The translations under genes were made by a program, and so were the position numbers. A stretch of 64,000 bases of DNA from contig NC_087062.1 in the NCBI RefSeq assembly GCF_963678635.1, positions 92,109,845 through 92,173,844 on the forward strand, in the 5' to 3' direction. The DNA is from Symsagittifera roscoffensis (taxonomy: Eukaryota; Xenacoelomorpha; Acoela; Convolutidae). The first letter of the stretch is position 1; each line of letters opens with the position of its first letter. This document shows positions 55,943 to 64,000 of the stretch, piece by piece. The notes beneath the pieces were generated by a model that saw only the letters and a program-made list of their open reading frames with translations, searched no databases and was not told the DNA's origin.

Positions 55943-55943
55943 C

Positions 55944-56160
55944 TTCAAAGCATTCGCAAAAATGATGGCTGCCTTGCGGACATGCCAATTGGAAATCTAT
56001 TCTCAGTGTCTAGAGGCTACTGGAGGCTATGGAAGCTGCTGCTAAGACAACAATGTTGCTGATTTGAGAGAGATTACTGAAATCATAAAGAAATCAAGCG
56101 TACCCGAAACTGTTGAAGCTCCATGGGACATATTGGATCCCCGAAGTGATTATGTACAGA
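55944..56160 (+). pseudogene. Exon-like segment with an in-frame stop
   Basis: One + frame reads FAKMMAALRTCQLEIYSQCL...GYGSCC, a TAA at 56,043, then 38 codons of varied coding-like sequence (LREITEIIKKSSVPETVEAP, WDILDPRSDYVQ). The surrounding DNA is AT-rich and non-coding in style, so this looks like an exon or a fragment of one. I do not recognise the family. The stop suggests a pseudogene, or two exons with an overlooked junction. Confidence 0.35.
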
Positions 56161-56430
56161 AATATCTACCGATTAACATAAGTATAGAATCGATTTATCT
56201 ATAACCGTTTTGCGAACGATAAACGATTCTAAAAGTTAGAATCAATTTTTGTTGCACTGAAAAAAAATGAATTTAAGTGCCAAAAATAATCGGTTTTCCT
56301 ATTCTTTAAAATCTGTATATAATCTTTAGGTAATCTGTTTATAGTCGGTATAAAATTTTTGTACAAAAAAACCTTTATGCAAACTGTAGATAATCTGTGT
56401 ATAATCTGTGTATAATACCAAAGCTGAGTA
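56160..56430 (-). repeat. Inverted copy of the TATATACAG / AATCGATTAT repeat class
   Basis: Contains AAAATCTGTATATAATCTTT, TAATCTGTGTATAATCTGTG and AGTGCCAAAAATAATCGGTT. These are complements of the phrases at 14,680-15,470. The part at 56,165-56,250 (AATCGATTTATCTATAACCG, GATAAACGATTCTAA) resembles 16,110-16,230. Confidence 0.8.
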
Positions 56431-57487
56431 AACAACGGCAAAAAGATGAAATTTTAGCCTAGGCAACCATGATCATCTTATACGCCATGACCCAAAAACA
56501 TGAAAAAAAACACTTGCAATGTAATTGCTGTTTATTTGCAGAAGATCTATGAAAGGCCTTATATATAGCTTGTATAAGCATAGTCCGTTTCTCTTGCGCA
56601 CATACCAGTCTAAATTATTTTGATTAACAAAGATTGTTTTGCGACTCGAGGCGGCTTTCTTGCGTCTGGAACCTTTATAAGGTACCACTAGTGCAGCTGA
56701 AAACGATCAGGCTGTGGTAGAACTGATTCTAGAGATCGCTGAGTGAGAGTTCATCCTCACACACTGTCCTAGCCATGACAATCGTAAAGAAACTGCCCTT
56801 ACCTGAGGGTTACGCCATCAAATTACTCAGGGAACTGTCCCTGATTTGTAAGATTAGTATTTACTGTTTGTGGATATATCAGCAAAACTGAACCGTCTAC
56901 CGTTCAATATAACAAAATGTGCAATAAGCTTGATTCTCCTCATCTTTGAATTAAATTCGCTTCAAAAAATCCAGTGTTTTTTTTGTCGTGATCGCTCGAC
57001 TAGCATAAAGTTTGACTGGCATAAAAATTTTGAAAACATGAAAAAGTATCGACAAGCAATTTTTTGATAGCTTTTCTTCTCCGAGATAAGACAAGCAATA
57101 ATCATAATATTCGCAAAATATGAAACTTGCATTTCTGAAAAAGAAAATTGAGCAATTGAGAAGCTTTACTATCAACAATCAAATTAAAATCGTTAAGACA
57201 TTAATCAGTATCCAGTCAGACCCCGACCTGGTCGTGCTTGAACTGAACACTGAAAGCCGGTCAAACAAGAGGAGTGATTTCAGTTTTGGCGATTTTTGAA
57301 TTTTGTATTTGGGTTTTTATCCTAGTTGATACAATTTTAATTTTGTAGTTTTATGCTAGTTGAGTTTATGCTAGTCAATACACCTTCAAGTTTGTGGTTC
57401 CTTAGTCTACAAAAGGCAACATGGTGGTTTAATTATAAAACATCCAAATCTTCAGTGTCGCAGTTCAACTACGATAACCTATTTTGA

Positions 57488-57673
57488 TCACAATGCCCTA
57501 TTTTGATTGTTTTCTGGATTGAGAATTGCTGGTGAGAAATTTTCCTCATGTAAACAAGGGATATTGCTCTCATGAAGGACCAAGTCAACATCCTCCTCCC
57601 CAAAGCCCTTGGGCTGAAGAAGGATGTTAAGTTGGTTCTGAATTTGAATTTTCAGCCAATCAGAGTAGATCAT
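57488..57673 (-). CDS. Unassigned minus-strand ORF fragment
   Basis: A 61-codon open stretch with balanced composition (WLKIQIQNQLNILLQPKGFG, EEDVDLVLHESNIPCLHEEN). There is no recognised domain and no clear splice sites. It overlaps nothing else and may be an element or gene fragment. Confidence 0.2.
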   Translation of the reverse strand: MIYSDWLKIQIQNQLNILLQPKGFGEEDVDLVLHESNIPCLHEENFSPAILNPENNQNRAL

Positions 57674-57902
57674 TTAACACGCAGCGCTTAGGGGTGCATT
57701 TTATCCGCAGCGCTTGGTCTTTTTGGGGGGATTGGATGCTAACTTGATCCCTCCTGAACATCATGGCCAGCTATATTTGAAATGTTTAGAGATACAAAAT
57801 TTATCCGGCTGCTGCAACAGCTACACTATGGATTCAAAAGCACCATCTCAGTCTTAGATTAAACTATTTTGGAACTTATTTGAACCATTTAGTATGTTTT
57901 AG

Positions 57903-58070
57903 GCATTAAGTGATGGCAAAACTTTTGTGATGTTCTACATGGGTACTAAAGCTTATAAGATGGACTCTGTGATTGAGAAGACGACAGACAACTTGAAGTC
58001 ATTCGTCAAGCAAAGCATGAAGGATGCTATAGTTATAGCTGGAGTTATAGTCGTCATAAGTATAGTATGA
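57903..58070 (+). CDS. Probable terminal exon of a tail-anchored protein
   Basis: The acceptor-like TATGTTTTAG at 57,902 is followed by an open frame to a TGA at 58,068-58,070 (55 aa): ALSDGKTFVMFYMGTKAYKM, a charged helix (SVIEKTTDNLKSFVKQS), and a C-terminal hydrophobic segment DAIVIAGVIVVISIV that ends at the stop. The pattern suggests a single C-terminal membrane anchor. Upstream exons are uncertain (candidates at 55,944-56,160 and 56,690-56,756). Family not recognised. Confidence 0.45.
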   Translation, partial: ALSDGKTFVMFYMGTKAYKMDSVIEKTTDNLKSFVKQSMKDAIVIAGVIVVISIV

Positions 58071-58207
58071 CTATTCGTTGCTACTGATTCTAGTACACAT
58101 GCCATGAAAATTCCACGTGAAAGGTCGTTTTTTGACAGGGAAATAGTTGCAACTTTATGCTGGTCGTACTACTGTACATGTCTTATTCAATACCCCATTA
58201 TTACTTC

Positions 58208-58605
58208 CAGGAGCGGATCTAGGATTTTCTTGGGGGGGGGGGGGATTTTCGAAAAATTTTTGAAAAATTTGTCGACCTTTTTTTAGGTCGACTTAATTGA
58301 TTTTCTAAGCTCCTCCAAATCTAAAAATGATCCTCTTTTTGCCAAATTTTTTGCGCCGCGGACGTTTTTTGAAAAAAAAAGACCAAAATAAAGTTTGACC
58401 CCAATGTCACGTTTTTTCAGCGCGCGCTCCCACCTCAAAAATAGTATATGTTGGCGACATAGGCGTATTAGAAAAATTTTAGAGTTCGCGAGCCAAAAAT
58501 GGGGGCCCTAAGATAGTACCAAATGGTCACCCTTTGAGTAGTCAGCGGGTCGAATGCCTGAGGAAAGGGCGTCCCCCCCCCCTACCGCACCCTTCTAAAT
58601 CCGCT
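58208..58605. mobile_element. GCGGATCTAGG short element, full-length copy
   Basis: Begins GGAGCGGATCTAGGATTTTC followed by a G tract and ends with a C tract and TTCTAAATCCGCT, giving short imperfect TIRs (AGCGGATYTAG). The interior has TTTTTTTAGGTCGAC, TTGCGCCGCGGACG and AGCGCGCGCTCCC. CTTCCA occurs just outside both ends (58,204-58,209 and 58,610-58,615), a possible but imperfectly placed target duplication. It has no ORF, so it is non-autonomous. hAT-like ends are plausible but unproven. Confidence 0.85.
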
Positions 58606-58619
58606 AATGCTTCCATGTT

Positions 58620-60530
58620 TTTGTATCGAATACGAACTCTGAAATCTTGGATAAAACTGTAAATTTGCTGCTATCACTGTCTAAAAATGATAAACGTGCT
58701 GACACTGGAACCTGTAAAAACGCGGCAAGGAAAAATTTCACTGAGTGGAAAAATTTTGGCCGAGGAACCCTACTCTCTCCAGACACCTGATGAACCCTTC
58801 GACAAGGTAATGAAAATTTAGTCAATTTTCATGGCAATGAGTTTACAGAGTGTAGACGTGTTTTTTCGAAAACTGAAATTTTCAATCCCATTCAATTTCG
58901 AGTTAATTCATTTCCGTCCGCAAGTTTTGAAGAAGCGGTGAAAGAGTTCCTCGAAAAATTATCATGAGATCAAACGAAGTATCACATTTTTGTTTCCCAG
59001 AGGAAAAAGTTGATACTTTAACCGTAACAAACGAATTAAAATTGCCAGTCAAGCAGTTAAAAATTTGGATTTTTGAACTAAAAAGAAAACGCATTGGCTT
59101 CTCTTTTGGTTACTAAATGGAGGTTTGGTTACTTTGGAAATATTCGTTGAGTGGTTGTACTGCTTTAAGAATTAGAAAAAATTGAAATATAAAGCGCGCA
59201 GTGACTTTTTGCAAAAAAAAATTGGCATAATGAAATTTTGAAACCACCACAAAATTTTCTGCCGTGATTACATTTACTTCAAGAATTCAATGAAAATTGC
59301 TATCGGTGCCGAGAAAAAAAACTGATATGGTTATAGGCAAATATTTAGCCAATTTTAGTTAATGACAGTAGTTTCAAATGCAGCATGAAACCATTATTAC
59401 GGCTTCAGTAATTTTTTGAGCGCGCTGTTAGTCTGAACAGAACTGGAAAGAGCTTTCAATAAAAAGATCAGAAAAAGAAAACTTTCAAGAAAAAAAAATT
59501 TCTGGTGAATTTTTTTTCTGGCAAAAATAAAAGAAATACTTCCTTTTTAAATAACTTTAGAGCTAACACTGCGTTTTTTCTTCTATTTTCAAGGATTTAA
59601 ATTTTTGAAAGCATCTACAATTTCATTATAGTACTCTAATGATGCCAATAACCTGCACAAAAGCCTGTTATTTTCGTTTTTATCTTCTGTAATTGACCAG
59701 AGAGAAGTTTTCTTTACAATTAAAATGGGATGGTTCAAACCTTCCGATGATTGGCTTCTCTCAATATTGGTTAACACATCCTGTTAAAAAATTGGTTTTT
59801 AAACGCATATTTTGTCTTTTGTCAAAGGTTTCACTTTTTCGGACATTAAAGTTTATTATATATTGGCGGAAATAATGTGTTTTTTTTTCAATTTTTATGC
59901 TCATAAATTTAATTTGCTAAGTATTTCATCATTACAAAATACGAAACGGAGGAATTTGATTTTGAAAGTTCTTATTCAAATTTGCCCTGATGCATGAAAT
60001 GGTCGTATTGTTCACGCTTTTTTACCCCAAAATTAACAATTAAAACTGGCCACTAAAGTATCATGCACTTAACAATGGCTTTAAATTGAGGAAATGCTTA
60101 AGATATTGGCCGAACTTTACCAAAGCAGGAACCAATTTAGTGGATTGACAATCAAGATAAAAATCACCGCGAGCAGAAAAAGTCAAGCAAAAACAGCCAA
60201 TTTTTAAAAAAATAGGATGGAAAAAGAAGATCACTCCTTCGAAGCTGCAGTAACTGAAGTCTTTTCCTTCTATGTCATCCCAGGTACACTTCAAACTCCT
60301 TTGAAATGTGACACGAAAAATTAGTATAAAATCCGGGAAATTTTTGTGGAAAATTGCTAAATTCTGTTAATCGTAACAAACTAGAAAAAATGCTTTAAAA
60401 TTTTATACTCTGATTTATCTGTTTTTTTTTTGCCAAAATCATACCAAAAATATTTCGCTTCTTCTTCAAATTTTAATTATTTTCCAAAACTAGAAAGAGT
60501 TTCAAAGTTTGACGGACGTGGATTTAAATT
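58620..60530. other. Intergenic, only weak ORFs
   Basis: Several short frames (for example minus 60,294-60,061 and 59,777-59,589) have moderately varied composition and could be decayed exons or transposon pieces, but I find no motif or splice-site support. Confidence 0.4.
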
Positions 60531-60534
60531 ACAG

Positions 60535-60682
60535 CGACTGGGGGAGTAGCAGTTATATGCAACTTGCTCATCATCCTCACTGTTAAGCGCCTGAAGGGAA
60601 GACTGAGGCCAGGAGGCATGTACATGGCTCTCGTGGCTGTCATCGACATTCTCAGCACCGTCTGTCAGGTGTTCGTTTACGG
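60535..60682 (+). CDS. Seven-transmembrane receptor (GPCR) exon, TM1-TM2
   Basis: Bounded by AAATTACAG| and |GTGAGA. The 148-bp exon reads TGGVAVICNLLIILTVKRLK, then GRLRPGGMYMALVAVIDILS and TVCQVFVYG. The asparagine in ICNLLIILT matches the conserved N of TM1, and the aspartate in ALVAVIDIL matches the conserved D of TM2, with a basic first intracellular loop between. This is the rhodopsin-family (class A) pattern; peptide receptors are a likely subgroup but cannot be fixed from one exon. The exon is GC-richer than the flanks. Other exons lie beyond recognition or outside the window. Confidence 0.82.
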
Positions 60683-61019
60683 GTGAGACACTCTTTTTTC
60701 TTTTTCAAAATACTGTTTCAATTAAACACCCGCAATTTAAGAACCCACTACTCTTTCAGTTGTGTTCATTAGAGTTAAGAAAAAGCTTATGCAAAAGGTC
60801 TTCTTAATCAGCCCTTATTGAGATTCCAAGCCCACGCGGGCAGAGATTACGCTTAGACTGCTCAGCAAGAGCCGCTCAAACAGCTAAGAAACCAATCATA
60901 AACGTCCCAAAATGCTCAATTCAATCAAAATTTTATAAACAAAAAGCCCAAAATTACTAAAATTGTATCACGAATAGCTCAATTAGCTCAAACTTTGACC
61001 GGTTTTTTATTTTTGATTC

Positions 61020-62110
61020 TGTGTATTTATCCTTATGAGGCCAAACTCTGCATTGTAAGCGAATTCCGGAACTTTGCTACTTTTCTTTGATCTTCTTCGC
61101 TGTTTTGAATTCCACAAACAAATACCTAAAACACTGTATCGGTCAAAATCGCTCAAAAATAGGCGATTTTCAGGTATCCACAACTATATTTGCTGAATCC
61201 AGAATAGTTTGTGGAGTCCACAAACAAATAATAAGACATTTGTATAGTCAAATCGAGCTGTTGCGAGTTCCGCAATTGTAAGCGGAATCCGCAAATTGTA
61301 AGTGGAACGCTACTACAGTGATCAACTACCAGTTGAAATGCCAAACGTTTGGTCTCAATTCGCGTCAACCTATTTTCGATCTCAAATCCTGTCAACTTCA
61401 ATCTCAACTTCGATCTAGAATCGGAATCTACTAGATCATCAGCATTTGAGATTGATGGAATGCCAAATACTGACCAGTATTTGGGATTTATGCAATCCCA
61501 AATACTGACTTGAATTGGCGACATGATGTTTGTTGTTTTTCCATACGCTCTGACCCCAATGACTCCAAACATTAATTTTATTCGGTGTTGTGTTTCCAAA
61601 AAACTGAAAGGTGACATCCACCGATTTAGTTATCAAATGTTTTGAGATTTGTTCGTGGATTCCGCTGACAATGGTTAAGTCCTTGCCTTTAAACTCCGCC
61701 TTGCTATAGATAAGAATTCCAGCTCTAGCTTTTAAATGTTTATATGCAAGTTCAGTAATAAACAAAATTCTGAATCTACTTACAGTTTGCGGAATCCATT
61801 TGCATTTGCGGATACCGCCTACAAATTTTCCGGCTTCCACTTACTTTTGCGGATTCCACTAATACTTTGTGGAATCCATTTACAGTTGCGGAATCCAGAA
61901 CAACTCTCTATATTCGCTGGTTGCTGAATCCGCGGCATTCAAATGTGCCGACAAAACTTACGTTACAGGTATTTGAACGCGGAATCCACAGAAATTTTGT
62001 AAGTGGAAACCACTTAAATTTTGAGAGATGTTTAAAGGTTTTTCTAGTGAATCCAGGAACAAACAGATACAAAATTGTGCGCCTATCCAGTATGTTCCAA
62101 TTTTCTCAAC
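61020..62110 (+). repeat. Dispersed 'CGGAATCCGC' repeat family, copy 3 (longest)
   Basis: The left part (GAGGCCAAACTCTGCATT, TTTTCTTTGATCTTCTTCGC, TGTTTTGAATTCCAC) parallels 12,640-12,720. The right part (GCGGATTCCACTAATACTTT, GTGCCGACAAAACTTACGTT, ACGCGGAATCCACAGAAA, AAAATTGTGCGCCTATCC) parallels copies 1 and 2. The middle (about 61,300-61,780) is unique to this copy, either an insertion or sequence lost from the others. Antisense ORFs across it are not supported as genes. Confidence 0.82.
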
Positions 62111-62457
62111 CAAAAAGGGGTGTTTCGACTGTCTTGCTTTCATCAACTGTGGTTGCTTCAAAAACTGTTCGAAATGATTGTTTTGGTCTCCCAGTGAAAA
62201 CACATCTGATTTAACTTTGTATTTCAGATTTTGGACAAAAAAATTCAAATTTTTGGATTGGCTTTTATCATTTTCAAAATCCCTTACAAGGCCAAACAGT
62301 GTATTTTTGATTTGCAATAAGGACATTCTCTTTGATCTTTCCTTTGTTCTTTCGCTTTCTTTTATCAATCCCACAATGTAATATATGTTTGTAGTATGTT
62401 TTGGGTTTGTTTTAACTGTGCTCGACTTATTTTTGGGTATGCTCGACCTATATTTAA

Positions 62458-62510
62458 GAAGGCAATCATTGCTTGAATTATTAGGAGGCAATCATTGCTT
62501 GAATTAAGTG
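62458..62510 (+). repeat. 29-bp tandem duplication
   Basis: AGGCAATCATTGCTTGAATT occurs twice, at 62,459 and about 29 bp later. Each copy contains the short palindrome GCAATCATTGC. Confidence 0.92.
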
Positions 62511-63166
62511 TTCAATTGAGTAATTTCAATTATTTTTTTAATTTATATGATTTTCACCTAATCAAACAATCGGCAACATCAAGTAATTTGAGCAAAACAA
62601 AAAAGTTCTCATAAAATTTTTCCAGTAACTTGTTCAATATAGCAATTGTCAAACCTCCTTAACGGTAGAAAATTTTTTTTTCGAGATAAGTGATTTATCT
62701 TTTTCTGTTTGATCTCAGAACGTATTAATTAGGGAATAAAAACACTCGTCAAAAATTTGTTCGATCGCCAAATGTTATCTGAAAAAAACTCATTTCTTCA
62801 CTTTAGATCTTCAAAAATTTCAAATCAAAGTATCAAAGGATAGAATGTAAAGTGAACCATTGGGAGTTTTCTTAAGTCGGCGAACTTTCAGCAAAAAAAA
62901 TTATTGGTTTACAGAAATTGTTGAGTTATGACCTATTGGTTATACTCATAGAGTAATTTCAGATAAGGTATACCGTCTGATCGTCACGCTATCTTATTTT
63001 GGGCCGGATAGATTCGTGCAATTTCTTAGTCTAATACCGATCTTAATCTCACTCTTATATCTCCTAGTCTCAAAAGATCTAGTGTATACTGATTTATGCG
63101 AGTTAGTTCTTGGAGTTTCTCCTGAAGGAGAACAACTGTATTCAAATTTTTATTCAAATTGTTCTG

Positions 63167-63194
63167 GTGCTGAAACTACAAGTAGTTTCAGCAC
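63167..63194. repeat. Perfect 13-bp hairpin GTGCTGAAACTAC
   Basis: GTGCTGAAACTAC-AA-GTAGTTTCAGCAC. It is isolated and could form a stable RNA stem-loop if transcribed; no function is evident. Confidence 0.95.
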
Positions 63195-64000
63195 TTATAA
63201 ATAAGTGTCAAAATTAGAGATGGAATAGAATAGAGATAGAACAGATTGGTTAGTTAGTATTTTTTTATAGTGATATTTTGCAATAATACAATTGGTTTAT
63301 AAATACTAGTTTAGAACTGGTTCCACCCATCCGGGGTTTAGGGAGTTTTTTGTTTTTAATTGTTTAATGTAGTGAAAGACGGTTGATGTAGTTTTTTTTA
63401 GAAGTTGCGAGCATTGATTTCTGGGAGAAAAGAGAAGTGTGGTTGTTTGTGATTGACAGAGGAAGAATGTTTCGTTCATGTTTCAAGGTGGGTCTCGTTG
63501 ATTGTGGTGGTCTTGGGTGATTATGTCAATTTTTCTGATCGATGCAATGATGTATCGATTTCGTCAAGTTAGAGCGAGACTACCTGCAGTGTGAAGTTTG
63601 ACCTTTCCGTGTGAAGTGCCAAATGATTAGGGTTGGTACGTGTAGTCACCATCGAGATGGCCAAGGGTCTAGTTCAATGGTTTTCCTTTGCTGCGATGTT
63701 AACCCATACTTAAAATCGTTTGAAAACAGTGACTTTTGGCAGCAAATTGAATAGATTTGACATTCCAGAGTTGGAATGTAGTTTGGTTGTCATCTCTTTT
63801 GCTGCTCGTTCCTTGGGCTCTAAGAAATTTTCACACAATGCATTTATGGTTTACATATATAAATACTTCTTGTTAGTTAAGTTTTAGTTATGATTTATTA
63901 TTAATTGTTATCGCAAAAGCGTTTTACTTTAGTTTGGTTTTTTTCGAGGAGTCGCTTACACTAGAGCAACTCTTGGCAAAAAAAAGAGTGTGGGTAAACA

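Larger units (their letters stand above)
62110..64000. other. Intergenic sequence, no gene identified
   Basis: Only short repeats and a hairpin stand out. Composition becomes richer in G and T after 63,230, without an ORF I can support. Confidence 0.5.

Noticed and set aside
58204-58615. CTTCCA as a firm target-site duplication of the GCGGATCTAGG element
   Set aside because: The 6-bp match does not sit at equal distance from the two TIR ends, so it may be coincidence; kept only as a possibility.
61153-61840. Minus-strand ORFs of 133 and 154 aa
   Set aside because: They lie across the dispersed GCGGAATCC repeat and its unique middle; no motif and no splice support.
61958-62491. 177-aa minus-strand ORF
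   Set aside because: Partly within the dispersed repeat tail; composition is Asn/Ser/Lys-rich as expected for AT-rich DNA, and no domain is visible.

Overview
The window is AT-rich animal nuclear DNA, most likely from an invertebrate. Genes are split by short GT-AG introns (62-134 bp where I could resolve them). There are cadherin-repeat and seven-transmembrane-receptor exons, and no operons. Most of the sequence is repetitive: decayed non-LTR and Ty3/gypsy retrotransposons, several families of short inverted-repeat elements, and satellite arrays. I cannot name the species.

Layout: 1-2.3 kb is a decayed LINE on the + strand. 2.3-7.0 kb is intergenic with scattered repeats. 7.0-11.2 kb is a decayed minus-strand gypsy-like element with a 294-bp tandem array. 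11.6-16.6 kb holds dispersed repeats, a 0.6-kb foldback, a perfect 34-bp hairpin and two orphan minus-strand exon-like ORFs. 17.3-20.4 kb is a decayed + strand gypsy element. 20.9-23.9 kb is mostly short repeated elements.

The centre, 24,241-48,383, is the most interesting part. An 18-bp perfect inverted repeat (CCCGCACCGAAGTTTCTC) bounds 24.1 kb, and both sub-terminal zones are rich in AATCGATTATAAT-like motifs. Inside, in order, lie a cadherin exon, a piece of a 108-bp satellite (A), an array of a ~181-bp satellite (B), an orphan exon, a six-exon BEN-domain gene, 8.3 kb of satellite B including a 901-bp higher-order repeat in five near-identical copies, a SET-domain/DDE transposase gene, degenerate satellite B, a two-exon SGNH-hydrolase-like gene, a 347-bp tandem repeat, a long satellite A array and a 32-bp repeat array. 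All recognisable genes there are on the + strand. My working hypothesis is one giant CACTA/EnSpm-like DNA transposon that carries a chromatin-type domain fused to its transposase, a BEN-domain DNA-binding protein, an SGNH protein, captured host sequence and its own satellite arrays. The alternative is a chance juxtaposition of separate elements, and it is not excluded.

48.5-50.2 kb holds short inverted-repeat elements, two with exact 8-bp target duplications. 50.7-54.5 kb is a decayed minus-strand gypsy element beside two ~1.2-kb direct repeats (probable tandem LTRs). 55-58.1 kb has a dispersed repeat and exon-like fragments. 60.5 kb carries a GPCR exon, and 61-62.1 kb is a third copy of a dispersed repeat family. 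No rRNA, convincing tRNA or CRISPR was seen.
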